Source: Curtobacterium salicis
Lineage (GTDB): Bacteria; Actinomycetota; Actinomycetes; Actinomycetales; Microbacteriaceae
Assembly (NCBI RefSeq): GCF_011759505.1
Contig: NZ_JAAOYO010000002.1
Coordinates: forward strand, 826,500 to 890,499
DNA: 64,000 nucleotides
Direction: 5' to 3'
Shown here: positions 7,275 to 15,626 of the stretch, piece after piece
Numbering within the stretch: the first letter of the stretch is position 1
Layout: every line of letters starts with the position of its first letter
Program-made: the position numbers and the translations under genes
Notes under the pieces: generated by a model
Seen by the model: only the letters and a program-made list of their open reading frames with translations
What the model was told of the DNA's origin: nothing
Databases searched by the model: none

Positions 7275-9301
7275 CGGGCGCTCGATCCGCTCGCGACACC
7301 GCTGTCGCCGACCGGCGACGCCGCGACGTCCGCAGCCTCCGCGGCCTCGGCAGCTTCCGCGGCCTCCGCAGCCGGAGCAGCAGCCGGTGCCACGGGCGGA
7401 CCGGCGACGTCGCCGGCCGCGGCCCCGAGACGCAGCCGCACCAGTCCGACGGCGACGACCGCGATGACGACGAGGACCCCGGCGACGATCAGCACCGTGC
7501 CCGCGTGCGCCTGGTCGACGAGCGGGTCCGGTCCCCACGTCCGGCCCATCGCGCCGAACCAGGACGCCTGCAGCAGCCCGAGCGGCCCCTGCATCGCGAT
7601 GCCGAGCGAGACCGTGCCCGCGGCGACGACGACCGCGCCGCCGCCACGCACCAGGAACGCGGCAGTCGACGGGCGCCGGGCGCCGAGGGCGATCGGCGTG
7701 AGCAGGGTCGGCAGTGCCAGGAGTCCGACGAGCAGGAAGACGAAGTCGACGACCGTGCGGCCCATGGCGTCGCTGACGGACCAGCGCAGCACGTCGGTCG
7801 CGTACGACCCCCACCAGACACCGGCGAGCAACAGGAACGCGGGGAACGGCTGCACCAGGTAGCGCACCACGGCGTTGTCGACGAGGACGGTGGTCCACTC
7901 GGCGACCCCGGCGCTGTCATCCGTCCGAGGGTGGACGGCGGCCCGGATGAGCTGCACGGGTGCCGCGGCCCACACCAGGGCGGGGACGACGAGCCCGAGC
8001 ACCACGTGGGCTCCGACGTTCGCCGACACCAGGAAGCGGTCGTAGGTGTGCAGCGAACCCGAGGTCGCGACGACGAGCGCCACGATCGCGATGCCCGCGG
8101 CGACCGAGCGTCGGACCGGCCAGGACCGACCCTGCCGGCGGAGACGGACGACCCCGGCGGCGTAGGCGACGACCATCAGCACCGCGGCCATCACCCAGAA
8201 CAGGTCGGTGTTCCAGTTCGTCAGCCAGCCCCACGATCCGGGGGCCGCGGGGAGCGAGTCGTCGGTGAGGATCTCGGCCGGGGTCGGGTCGGCGGTCTTG
8301 CTCAGCGCCAGTTGCCCGGCGGGGGTCGCGGTGCGGCCGAGTGCGGCGGCGAACCCCGAGGCGACACCCATCACCGCGAGCTCGACCACGACGAGTGTCC
8401 AGAACGGCCGGACCCGAGCGGGCGCCGCGGTCAGGGCGGAGATCACCCGGCGACGGTGCATCGCCCCGATGACGCCCATCGCGACGATGGCACCGACCTT
8501 GACGAGCACGAGCACGCCGTAGGGGCTGCCGAGTTCCGCCCAGGCCCCGATCCGGATCTGTGCCGACACCACGCCCGAGACGCTGACGAGCACGAAGCAG
8601 CCCAGCGCGACGCTGGAGTACCGGCCGACGACCGCAGCCAGGCGGCCCCCCGGGACGACGTCGCGGATGAGGACGAGCATCACCAGCCCGCCGACCCAGA
8701 GCGCGGCACCGACCAGGTGCAGCCCGAGCGCGGTGACGGCGGCGTCGTGGCTGGCCGTCCCGGCTGCGTGGCCCTGCTGCGTCAGCGGGACGAGGCCGAT
8801 CAGCGCGACGCCGGTCGTCAGCGCGACCATGCCGCGGGAACGCACCGCGAAGCAGAGGACCGTCACCGCAGCGGCGACGAGCACGGTGGTGAGCCAGGCG
8901 AGCCCGAGGTCCGTACCGGTGAGGAAGACGCCCATCGACTGGCCGAACTTCGCGTCGAGGCTCACCGCGCCGCCGGCGACGCTGAGGTACGTGAAGAAGG
9001 TCGTGACCGCCGAGGTCACCGTCCAGACACCGGCCGCCGCGGCAGCGACGTCGATCGCCCGGTCCCACTCCGGCGCCGTGCGCGAGAGCCCGATGGTCGC
9101 GAGGGCGAGCCCACCGATGGCGGCGGCCGCGGACAGGTCGACGAGCATCCGCGCGAGGGGGAGCCCGAACCGGACGACCGCGCCGGGGTCCGCGATGAGC
9201 GCGGCGTCGGCACCACCGCCGACGACGAGCGCCACGAGCAGGGACACGAACGCCGCGAGCAGCAGGACGCCGGGGCCGGCGATGCGCGCGATGCGGTTCA
9301 C
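7271..9301 (-). CDS. CopD / cytochrome c oxidase assembly (CtaG-type) fusion
   Basis: 676 residues with about 13-14 membrane segments. The N-terminal half carries a CopD-type copper-resistance domain (about residues 150-320, HLVGAALWVGGL), and the C-terminal half a caa3_CtaG-type domain (about 360-620, HVVLGLVVPALVW, LLPTLLTPI-like helix region). Such fusions are common in actinobacteria and are thought to deliver copper to cytochrome oxidase. The cytoplasmic tail is an Ala/Glu repeat (AEAAEAAEAAEA) from a short DNA repeat at about 7325-7390. The helicase start overlaps its stop. Confidence 0.87.
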   Translation of the reverse strand: MNRIARIAGPGVLLLAAFVSLLVALVVGGGADAALIADPGAVVRFGLPLARMLVDLSAAAAIGGLALATIGLSRTAPEWDRAIDVAAAAAGVWTVTSAVTTFFTYLSVAGGAVSLDAKFGQSMGVFLTGTDLGLAWLTTVLVAAAVTVLCFAVRSRGMVALTTGVALIGLVPLTQQGHAAGTASHDAAVTALGLHLVGAALWVGGLVMLVLIRDVVPGGRLAAVVGRYSSVALGCFVLVSVSGVVSAQIRIGAWAELGSPYGVLVLVKVGAIVAMGVIGAMHRRRVISALTAAPARVRPFWTLVVVELAVMGVASGFAAALGRTATPAGQLALSKTADPTPAEILTDDSLPAAPGSWGWLTNWNTDLFWVMAAVLMVVAYAAGVVRLRRQGRSWPVRRSVAAGIAIVALVVATSGSLHTYDRFLVSANVGAHVVLGLVVPALVWAAAPVQLIRAAVHPRTDDSAGVAEWTTVLVDNAVVRYLVQPFPAFLLLAGVWWGSYATDVLRWSVSDAMGRTVVDFVFLLVGLLALPTLLTPIALGARRPSTAAFLVRGGGAVVVAAGTVSLGIAMQGPLGLLQASWFGAMGRTWGPDPLVDQAHAGTVLIVAGVLVVIAVVAVGLVRLRLGAAAGDVAGPPVAPAAAPAAEAAEAAEAAEAADVAASPVGDSGVASGSSAR

Positions 9302-9384
9302 CCGTCAAGCCTAGGCGCTGCCCGGCGCACCACGGCAACGGCGCAGCCCGACCTGTGGACAGGGGACGGGCCTTGCGGGAACGA

Positions 9385-9416
9385 CGGAAGGGACGGCGCG
9401 GACGCCGTCCCTTCCG
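9385..9416 (-). terminator. Terminator after hup
   Basis: Perfect inverted repeat with 14-bp arms (CGGAAGGGACGGCG) and a 4-nt loop, 16 bp downstream of the HU stop codon. Confidence 0.8.
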
Positions 9417-9431
9417 TGGAGCTGAGCGGTC

Positions 9432-9719
9432 TTACTTGACCGACGCCTTGAGCTTGCTGCCGGCGCTGACCTTGACCGAGTCGCTCGCGGCGATCTCGAT
9501 GGCCTCACCCGTCTGCGGGTTGCGGCCGGTGCGGGCGGCGCGGTGGGTCTTCTCGAAGGCGATCCACCCCGGGATCGTGACCTTGGTGTCGTCCGCGACG
9601 GACTTGCCGACGACGGCGAACAGCGCGTCGACGACGCCGTTGACGGTGGCCTGGCTCTGGCCGGACTCGGCGGCGACGGCAGCGACGAGCTCGGTGCGGT
9701 TCAGTGACTTGTCAGCCAT
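9432..9719 (-). CDS. hup: DNA-binding protein HU
   Basis: 95 residues. MADKSLNRTELV at the start, the IPGWIAFEKT beta-arm region and the ARTGRNPQTGE DNA-binding arm are the HU signature. It lacks the long Lys/Ala tail of mycobacterial HupB. A strong ribosome binding site (GAGGAGG) precedes ATG 9719. It acts as a nucleoid protein. It follows the ribosomal protein unit on the same strand but has its own upstream region after the rpsN terminator. Confidence 0.96.
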   Translation of the reverse strand: MADKSLNRTELVAAVAAESGQSQATVNGVVDALFAVVGKSVADDTKVTIPGWIAFEKTHRAARTGRNPQTGEAIEIAASDSVKVSAGSKLKASVK

Positions 9720-9973
9720 TGGATGTCCTCCTCGGACTTCTTGCGTATGGGTCGGACGCGGAACGTCCGGATGCCCGGGGCGGTTGCCCCGTGCTGCGGG
9801 CCCGGTCGGGCCAGGGGCCCGTGGAACCGCTGATGAACCTACCAGCCGGTTCCGGGGTTTCTGGTCGACTCGCCCGGTTTTCCGGGCCTCCCGAGCAACA
9901 GGAGTGGCTGGAGTGGCGGATGTGACGACCGTGGTGCTGCCCGGAGTCGGCGGATGACGTCCCTCGGACAACG
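9720..9973. other. hup upstream region
   Basis: About 250 bp between hup and the rpsN terminator. It holds several short GC-rich palindromes (e.g. CCCGGGGCGGTTGCCCCG-like at about 9775-9795) and presumably the hup promoter. I see no gene or recognisable regulator site. Confidence 0.4.
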
Positions 9974-10013
9974 ACGACGCCCCCACGACCTCGAGAGGTC
10001 GCGGGGGCGTCGT
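9974..10013 (-). terminator. Terminator after rpsN
   Basis: Inverted repeat with 18-bp arms (ACGACGCCCCC ... GGGGGCGTCGT, one mismatch) and CGAG loop, just downstream of the rpsN stop at 10027. Confidence 0.85.
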
Positions 10014-10026
10014 GGAGAACCGGTGG

Positions 10027-10332
10027 TTACCAGGAGCTCTTCGTGATGCCGGGGAGCTCACCACGGTGGGCCATGTCGCGGAAGCGGACACGGCTGATGC
10101 CGAACTCACCGAGGTGGCCACGGGGGCGACCGTCGATGGCGTCACGGTTGCGGTAGCGGACCGGCGACGCGTCGCGGGGCAGCTTCTGCAGGCCGACGCG
10201 GGCCGCTTCGCGGGACTCGTCGGTGCCGTTCGGGTCGACGAGGGCCTTCTTCAGCTCGAGGCGACGCTCGGCGTAGCGCTCGATGATGACGGCGCGCTGG
10301 TTGTTCTTCGCGATCTTGCTCTTCTTCGCCAT
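10027..10332 (-). CDS. rpsN: 30S ribosomal protein S14, zinc-free type
   Basis: 101 residues, the long S14 form without Cys pairs ([45 protein letters not shown]). It binds 16S rRNA in the 30S head. The gene is third in rpmB-rpmG-rpsN. The zinc-free paralogue sets of other actinobacteria are Zur-controlled, but no Zur box is visible upstream here, so this may be the only S14 of the organism. Confidence 0.97.
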   Translation of the reverse strand: MAKKSKIAKNNQRAVIIERYAERRLELKKALVDPNGTDESREAARVGLQKLPRDASPVRYRNRDAIDGRPRGHLGEFGISRVRFRDMAHRGELPGITKSSW

Positions 10333-10335
10333 GGC

Positions 10336-10506
10336 CTAGCGCTCCTCACGGAAGTCGACGTGCTTGCGGACCACCGGGTCGTACTTCTTCAGCACGAGAC
10401 GGTCGGGGTTGTTCCGGCGGTTCTTCTTGGTCACGTACGTGAACCCGGTACCCGCGGTGGAACGGAGCTTGATGATCGGACGGATGTCCTGACCGCGCTT
10501 CGCCAT
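10336..10506 (-). CDS. rpmG: 50S ribosomal protein L33, zinc-free type
   Basis: 56 residues ([17 protein letters not shown] at the N-terminus, [15 protein letters not shown] at the C-terminus). The Cys pairs of zinc-binding L33 are replaced, for example KYDP instead of KYCP. The ATG shares one base with the L28 stop codon (TGATG), so the genes are translationally coupled. Stop TAG lies 3 nt before the rpsN start. Confidence 0.97.
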   Translation of the reverse strand: MAKRGQDIRPIIKLRSTAGTGFTYVTKKNRRNNPDRLVLKKYDPVVRKHVDFREER

Positions 10507-10742
10507 CAGATCTTCTCCCCACGGGCGAGGATGCCCGCCACGACGGACTCGATACCGCGAGCATCGATCACCTTGATGCCCTTGGCGCTGACGTTGAGCG
10601 TCACGTTACGACGCAGCGACGGCACGTAGTAGGTCTTCTTCTGCACGTTCGGGTCGAAGCGACGCTTCGTCCGACGGTGCGAGTGCGAGATGTTGTGACC
10701 GAAGCCGGGAACGGCGCCGGTCACCTGGCACACTGCAGCCAT
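10506..10742 (-). CDS. rpmB: 50S ribosomal protein L28
   Basis: 78 residues: [36 protein letters not shown] N-terminus, with only one Cys and so no zinc knuckle. First gene of rpmB-rpmG-rpsN; a strong ribosome binding site AGGAGGAAACC precedes ATG 10742. Two hairpins lie in its leader. Confidence 0.97.
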   Translation of the reverse strand: MAAVCQVTGAVPGFGHNISHSHRRTKRRFDPNVQKKTYYVPSLRRNVTLNVSAKGIKVIDARGIESVVAGILARGEKI

Positions 10743-10763
10743 GGTTTCCTCCTGATGAATACC

Positions 10764-10783
10764 GTGCAGCCATCCGGCTGCAC
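10764..10783 (-). promoter_or_regulatory. Leader hairpin 2 of rpmB operon
   Basis: Perfect inverted repeat: 8-bp arms GTGCAGCC/GGCTGCAC with a 4-nt loop, 22 nt upstream of the L28 start. In the transcript it sits just before the ribosome binding site, so it could take part in autoregulation. Confidence 0.6.
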
Positions 10784-10822
10784 CCAAGGTCACTTGCCTG
10801 ATGCGCACGCGCTGGACAATCG

Positions 10823-10848
10823 GATCCAGCCATCGGAACGGCTGGATC
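10823..10848 (-). promoter_or_regulatory. Leader hairpin 1 of rpmB operon
   Basis: Perfect 9-bp arms GATCCAGCC/GGCTGGATC with an 8-nt loop. The stem top CAGCC/GGCTG and the loop start ATC match hairpin 2, suggesting repeated recognition of one ligand. The rest of 10743-11112 has no gene. Confidence 0.55.
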
Positions 10849-11052
10849 GAGGAGCCCGGCGAGGGGGTGTGCGCACCGCCCAGACCGGCGGCGGTCCGGA
10901 TCGACGAGGTCGACCAGGGTCAGCACATCCGGGCCGGGAGGCTCGGATCCGGTACCACGCGACCGCGGCGTTCGCGACGGTCGGAGGGCAGAACAACGGG
11001 CGCTCCGCGCAGGCGCGGAGAACCAGCGGCCCACGTTACGCGACGGCCGGGC

Positions 11053-11101
11053 GCGTCGCAAGCCGAGCCTCCGGTCCGGGAGGGGCGGCGAGCTGCGACG
11101 C
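11053..11101 (-). terminator. Long hairpin after the lipase-maturation-factor gene
   Basis: Outer arms GCGTCGCA (11053-11060) and TGCGACGC (11094-11101) enclose an inner CCTCC/GGAGG stem. It lies 12 bp beyond the stop codon at 11113, as expected for a terminator. Confidence 0.55.
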
Positions 11102-11112
11102 TGGATGCCGGG

Positions 11113-12597
11113 TCAGCGCCGGAGGCCCGAGGGCGGCAGCAGGATCCCGCGCTCCTGCCGGATCCAGTATAGCCCCGTCTGCCGACGTTCCGCTCGGGTC
11201 GCGAACCGGTACCGGAACACCCGCGCCCGGACCCACCGCGGTCGCTGCCCGTCGAACGGGTCGTGCTGCAGCAGCCGGAGCGTCGGTCGGTCGGCTTCGA
11301 GCAGGCGGAGCACGAACACCCGGAACCAGCCGTCGTCCGCACCGAGCGCCAGGAACCACATCATCCAGTCGAGCCGCAGGTGGTACGGCGCGAACTGGGC
11401 CGGCCGACGACGCGGGTCCCCCGGCTTCCCCGCGAACTCGTAGGGCAGCCAGTCGGCTTCGTCGGGCTCCTCGGCGAGCGTTCCCTCGACGACCACCTCG
11501 TCGCGCTGCTGGGTGACACTGCCGAACGCCCCGTACGCGTTGGCGAGGTGCCACCGGTTGAACGACGCGTTCATGAGTTGTCGGCGCGAGACCAGGTTCT
11601 TCGCGGAGGGCCAGGACAGCACCAGCAGGAGCACCCCGACGGCGACCGTCAGCGCCGCGAACCAGAGCGGCGTGGCGGTCGGCCCGGTCTCCACGAGGTT
11701 CCGGAGGAACGGCAACACCGCCGCGATCGACCGGTCGTCGACCGCCGCGAACGTGAGCACCAGCGTGATCCAGTTGAGCCAGGCGAAGTTGCCCGTCACG
11801 ACGAGCCACAGCTGGGTGAGCAGCACGAGCGCCGCCGCGGCGGAGGCGACGGGCTGCGGCGCGAAGAGCAGGAACGGCACACCGAGCTGGACGACGTGGC
11901 TGCCGAGGGTCTCGAGCCGGTGCACGGGCCGGGGCAGCAGGTGGGCGGTGCGCGACATCGGGTTCGGCATCGGCTGCGTCTCGTGGTGGTAGTACAGCGC
12001 GGTCAGGTCCCGCCACGACCGGTCCCCGCGCATCTTGATCATGCCGGCGCCGAACTCGAGCCGGAACACCAGCCACCGGACGGCGATGAGCACCACGATC
12101 GGCGGCGCGACCTGCTCGGACCCGAGGAACGCGACGATGAACAGCGACTCGAGCAGGAGCGACTCCCACCCGAAGGCGAAGAAGGTCTGCCCGACGTCCG
12201 AGATCGACAGGTACGCCAGCCACAGCAGCAGGAAGCAGAGCACGGGCACCCACGCCGGCCCCCGCTGCGGCAGCCCGACGACGACCGCCAGCGACAGCAC
12301 CGCCCCGCCGCCGGCCAGGATCCGCAGCCGCCGGTCGGTGTACCGCCACCACCGCCACACCACGGGCAGCGACTGCGCGTACCGACGCTCCATGAACCGC
12401 GGGACGGGCAGGAGGCCGTGCTCGCCGAGCAGCGCCGGGAACTGCGCGATGGCGGACAGGAACGCCAGGCACGCGATCGCCGCGACGCCGCGCTGCAGGA
12501 CGAAGCGGGCGACGTCGTAGTCCCCGGCGCCCGCCCATCCCGTCCATGCCTGCAGGTCCACGGGCCGGACGCTACGCGGGGTGCGCCGGAGGGACAC
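11113..12597 (-). CDS. Lipase maturation factor family membrane protein
   Basis: About 494 residues with multiple membrane helices. The N-terminal ARFVLQRGVAAIACLAFLSA, the LLGEHGLLPVP loop, the FFAFGWESLLLESLF helix and the FRLEFGAGMIKMRGDRSWRDLTALYYHHETQPMPNP-like loop (quoted in parts) are the LMF1 signature. Animal LMF1 is an ER protein needed for lipase folding; bacterial role unknown. The start is uncertain: GTG 12597 or GTG 12561 (VDLQAW), neither with a clear ribosome binding site. Confidence 0.87.
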   Translation of the reverse strand: MSLRRTPRSVRPVDLQAWTGWAGAGDYDVARFVLQRGVAAIACLAFLSAIAQFPALLGEHGLLPVPRFMERRYAQSLPVVWRWWRYTDRRLRILAGGGAVLSLAVVVGLPQRGPAWVPVLCFLLLWLAYLSISDVGQTFFAFGWESLLLESLFIVAFLGSEQVAPPIVVLIAVRWLVFRLEFGAGMIKMRGDRSWRDLTALYYHHETQPMPNPMSRTAHLLPRPVHRLETLGSHVVQLGVPFLLFAPQPVASAAAALVLLTQLWLVVTGNFAWLNWITLVLTFAAVDDRSIAAVLPFLRNLVETGPTATPLWFAALTVAVGVLLLVLSWPSAKNLVSRRQLMNASFNRWHLANAYGAFGSVTQQRDEVVVEGTLAEEPDEADWLPYEFAGKPGDPRRRPAQFAPYHLRLDWMMWFLALGADDGWFRVFVLRLLEADRPTLRLLQHDPFDGQRPRWVRARVFRYRFATRAERRQTGLYWIRQERGILLPPSGLRR

Positions 12598-12620
12598 CCC
12601 GAGACCGCGTGGTCCGGCCG

Positions 12621-12688
12621 GACGGGGCGGGCGCCGTCAGGAGGACGGGCGGGCGCCGCCAGCAGGACGGGCAGGCGCCGCCGACAGG
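12621..12688. repeat. Short tandem repeat, three 22-23-bp units
   Basis: Units starting at 12621, 12644 and 12666 share GACGGG(C)GGGCGCCG. They fill the gap between the hydrolase stop (12694) and the next gene, and each can form a small GGCGCC-centred stem. Confidence 0.6.
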
Positions 12689-12693
12689 GCGGA

Positions 12694-13380
12694 TCAAACG
12701 CCGTCGGTCGGGCGCGGGGCGAGCGCCTGCACGATGAGCGCGCCGAGCTCCTGCGGCGCGGTGGACATCGGCCAGTGCCCGGTGTGCAGCCCGACGATCT
12801 CGAGCTCCTCGGTCGCCACGAGCTCGGCGGCCCAGACCTGGTGGTCCGCGACCATGCCCGCCAACTCGTCCGGGGCGATCTCGCACGTGATGACGGTGGC
12901 GGGGATCCGGTGCCGCGCCGGGTCGCCGTAGTGGAACCGGTCCGAGGTGACCCGCTCGGGTTCGGGGACCGCCCGCAGTTCGAGGTCAGCGCGGATCTCC
13001 GGCGTCATGTCGCGCAGGGTCGCGGCTTCCCAGATGTCCCACGACGGCAGTGGCACCAGTCCGTCGACGACGGGCAGTTCGTCGTTGACGCAGCCGCCGT
13101 CCGGCCCGGGGAACGTGTCGGCGTAGACCAGGCGCAGCACCCGGTCGGGCCGCTGGTCGGCTGCCATGTACGCGATCGGGCCGGCGCCGGAGTGGCCGAC
13201 CAGGACGACGGGTTCGGGGGCGGCATCGACCCGGGCGACCAGGTCGGCGACCTGTTCGTCGAGCGTGGTGCCGTGCCGGGTGACGGCGTCGACGGTGTGC
13301 CCGGCCGCGCGGATGACCGGGACGACGTCGTCCCACGCGCTCGCGTCGAGCCAGAACCCGGGGACCAGGATCACGTGCAT
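12694..13380 (-). CDS. Alpha/beta-fold hydrolase
   Basis: 228 residues. MHVILVPGFWLDASAWDDVV is the oxyanion-loop start (HG/PGFW), the nucleophile elbow is VGHSGAG (about residues 72-78), and the C-terminal GLHTGHWPM supplies the catalytic His. It resembles small esterases of the EstA/RsbQ type. It begins 10 nt after the zur stop codon, so it is probably the last gene of the znu-zur unit, though its link to zinc is unknown. Confidence 0.83.
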   Translation of the reverse strand: MHVILVPGFWLDASAWDDVVPVIRAAGHTVDAVTRHGTTLDEQVADLVARVDAAPEPVVLVGHSGAGPIAYMAADQRPDRVLRLVYADTFPGPDGGCVNDELPVVDGLVPLPSWDIWEAATLRDMTPEIRADLELRAVPEPERVTSDRFHYGDPARHRIPATVITCEIAPDELAGMVADHQVWAAELVATEELEIVGLHTGHWPMSTAPQELGALIVQALAPRPTDGV

Positions 13381-13390
13381 GTCGCGGAGA

Positions 13391-13813
13391 CTACGCGTCA
13401 CCTCGGACAGCGGCACGCGCGGTGCACTCGGCGCACTCGCCGAACACGTCGACGACGTGGCTGGCGTTCGAGAACCCGTTCGCGGCGGCGGTGGCTCGGG
13501 CCCACTCCTCGACCGGGTCGGCCTGGATCTCCACGGTCCGTCCACAGACGCGGCAGATCAGGTGGTGGTGGTGCTTGTCGGTCGTGCACGCCCGGTACAG
13601 GGACTCGCCGTCCTGCTGCAACGAGTCGGCGTCGCCCTCCGTCGCCAGGTCGGACAGCGCCCGGTAGACGGTCGCCAGCCCGATCGTGGAGCCGCCGTCC
13701 CGCAGGTGGGCGTGCAGCGACTGCGCGCTGACGAACCCCTCGGTCTCCGAGAGTGCCCCGCGCACCGCTTCGCGCTGCCAGGTGTTGCGTCGTGGCTTCT
13801 GGACGGCGTTCAT
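13391..13813 (-). CDS. zur: Fur-family regulator, probably Zur
   Basis: 140 residues. The winged helix includes STIGLATVYRALSDL; the regulatory metal site includes HHHHLICRVCGRTVEI, and a second CxxC pair is at the C-terminus (GECAECTAR), so structural zinc is expected. Context makes it Zur rather than Fur: its ATG overlaps the znuB stop (ATGA, 13810-13813). It should repress the znu unit by binding the box at 16553-16567 when zinc is plentiful. Confidence 0.9.
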   Translation of the reverse strand: MNAVQKPRRNTWQREAVRGALSETEGFVSAQSLHAHLRDGGSTIGLATVYRALSDLATEGDADSLQQDGESLYRACTTDKHHHHLICRVCGRTVEIQADPVEEWARATAAANGFSNASHVVDVFGECAECTARAAVRGDA

Positions 13814-14730
13814 GTTGCGACTCCTCGCTGCGGTGCGGTCGGGAGGCCCGCCCCACCGTCGACGTGCTGCTCCCGCGCCGTCACGCGGTCGCGTCCACGG
13901 CGCTCCTTCCGGGCGCCGAGCACCCGGCAGACGACCCAGATGAGGAACGAGATGGTGGTGACGTACGGGCTGATCGGCAGACCGCCGCCGAGGGCCAGGA
14001 GGATCCCGCCGACGACGGAGGTCACGGCGAAGACGACGGAGAGCAGCGGCACGAGGACCGGGTTCACCGTCACGCGCAGTGCTGCGGCGGCCGGGGTGAC
14101 GAGCAGCGAGAGCACCAGGAGCGCGCCGACGATCTGCACCGACACCGCGGTCGCCAGTCCGAGCGCGAGCATGAACACCAGGCCGAGGGTGCGGACGGGG
14201 ACGCCGGCGGCCGCGGCGACGTCGGGGTCCACCGAGGCGAACATCAGCGGACGCCAGATGACCGCGAGGATGAGGACCACGACGACGGCGATCGCCACGA
14301 GCATGCCGAGCTGCGGGGTGTCGACGGAGACGATCTGGCCGGTGAGCAGCCCGAACTTGTTCGCGGCCCGCCCCTTGTACAGCGCCAGGCAGAGGATGCC
14401 GAGGCCCAGCCCGAACGGCATCAGCACGGCGATGATCGAGTTCCGGTCGCGGGCCCGGCTGCCGAGCAGTCCGATGAGCAGGGCGGCGACGAGGGACCCG
14501 ACGACCGAGCCGCTGACCACGTTGACGCCGAGGAGCAGGGACGCGCTGGCCCCGGCGAAGGACAGCTCGCTGATGCCGTGCACCGCGAACGGCATGTTCC
14601 GGGCGACGACGAACGGACCGATGAGCCCGCCGACGACGCCGAGCACGGCGCCCGCGATGATCGAGTTGCGCACCAGGACGAGCAGCTCGCCGTAGTCCTG
14701 GAACGAGAAGACGGTCGACCAGAGGTCCAT
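13810..14730 (-). CDS. znuB: ZnuB-type metal ABC transporter permease
   Basis: 306 residues, about eight hydrophobic segments, ABC-3 family (MPFAVHGISELSFAGASASLLLG, the conserved metal-permease loop). It imports zinc, or less likely manganese, with the neighbouring ATPase and binding protein. The start overlaps the znuC stop by one base. The tail after the last helix is Arg-rich. Confidence 0.92.
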   Translation of the reverse strand: MDLWSTVFSFQDYGELLVLVRNSIIAGAVLGVVGGLIGPFVVARNMPFAVHGISELSFAGASASLLLGVNVVSGSVVGSLVAALLIGLLGSRARDRNSIIAVLMPFGLGLGILCLALYKGRAANKFGLLTGQIVSVDTPQLGMLVAIAVVVVLILAVIWRPLMFASVDPDVAAAAGVPVRTLGLVFMLALGLATAVSVQIVGALLVLSLLVTPAAAALRVTVNPVLVPLLSVVFAVTSVVGGILLALGGGLPISPYVTTISFLIWVVCRVLGARKERRGRDRVTAREQHVDGGAGLPTAPQRGVAT

Positions 14731-15626
14731 CAGATCCGTCCTTCGTCCGGGGTGGTGGTGTGCGGCGAGGGCTCGCAGTGGTGGTGCCCGTCGCCCGCCG
14801 TGTCGTGGGCGTCGCTCGCGCCGACGATGACGATGCGGCCCATGGTCCGGACGACGTCGACGGGCGTGCCGTACAGGTCGCTGAGGACGTCGGCGCGCAG
14901 GACCTCGTCGGGGGCGCCGATCCGGAAGCGGCCGCCGGCGATGTAGAGGACCCGGTCGACGACGTCGAGGATCGGGTTCACGTCGTGGGTGACGAACAGC
15001 ACCGCGGCGCCCTGCTGTCGGCGCTGGCGGTCGATGAGCTCGGTGACGCCGCGCTGGTGCCGGAGGTCGAGGGAGATGAGGGGTTCGTCGCAGAGCAGCA
15101 GGGCCGGGTCGGCAGCGATGGCCTGTCCGACGCGCGTGCGCTGCTGCTCGCCACCCGAGAGTTCGGCGACGGGTGCGTCGGCGAACGCGGTGGCACCGAC
15201 CTCGTCGACGATGCGGTCGATGCGCTCACGCTCGGCACGGCGTTCGGGCCGGATGCCCCAGCGGTGCCCGGTGACACCCTGCGCGATCATGTCGCGGGCG
15301 CGCAGCGGGGTGCCGGAGTCCATCAGCCGCTGCTGCGGGATGTAGCCGATCCTCCGGTGACCGCGGCGGACCGGGCGGCCGAGGAACGACATCGAGCCGC
15401 TCGTCAGGCGCTGCTGGCCGAGGACCGTCCGGAGCAGCGAGGTCTTGCCGGCGCCGTTCGGCCCGAGCACGGCGACGAACTCGCCGGGCTGGACGTCGAG
15501 GTCGAGCCCGTCCCAGAGCCGACGGCTGCCGTACGCGAGCCCGGCGTCACGGAGCGCGAGCACGGCGGGACCGCCACTGCGCTCGGCAGTGGCGGTCCGG
15601 TCCGGATCCTGGAGGGTCGTCGTCAC
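14730..15626 (-). CDS. znuC: ZnuC-type metal ABC transporter ATPase
   Basis: 298 residues. Walker A GPNGAGKTS (about 54-62), Q-loop YIPQQR, signature LSGGEQQRTRVGQAIAADP, Walker B LLLCDEP and H-loop VTHD are all present. The last about 25 residues are His-rich (GDGHHHCEPSPH), a plausible metal-sensing tail not part of the catalytic core. GTG 15626 forms a GTGA overlap with the znuA stop. Confidence 0.93.
   Translation of the reverse strand: MTTTLQDPDRTATAERSGGPAVLALRDAGLAYGSRRLWDGLDLDVQPGEFVAVLGPNGAGKTSLLRTVLGQQRLTSGSMSFLGRPVRRGHRRIGYIPQQRLMDSGTPLRARDMIAQGVTGHRWGIRPERRAERERIDRIVDEVGATAFADAPVAELSGGEQQRTRVGQAIAADPALLLCDEPLISLDLRHQRGVTELIDRQRRQQGAAVLFVTHDVNPILDVVDRVLYIAGGRFRIGAPDEVLRADVLSDLYGTPVDVVRTMGRIVIVGASDAHDTAGDGHHHCEPSPHTTTPDEGRI

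Noticed and set aside
10027..10742. Zur-controlled zinc-free ribosomal protein cluster
   Set aside because: The proteins are zinc-free types, but no Zur-like palindrome is visible upstream; the real candidate Zur box is at 16553. Probably the housekeeping copies.
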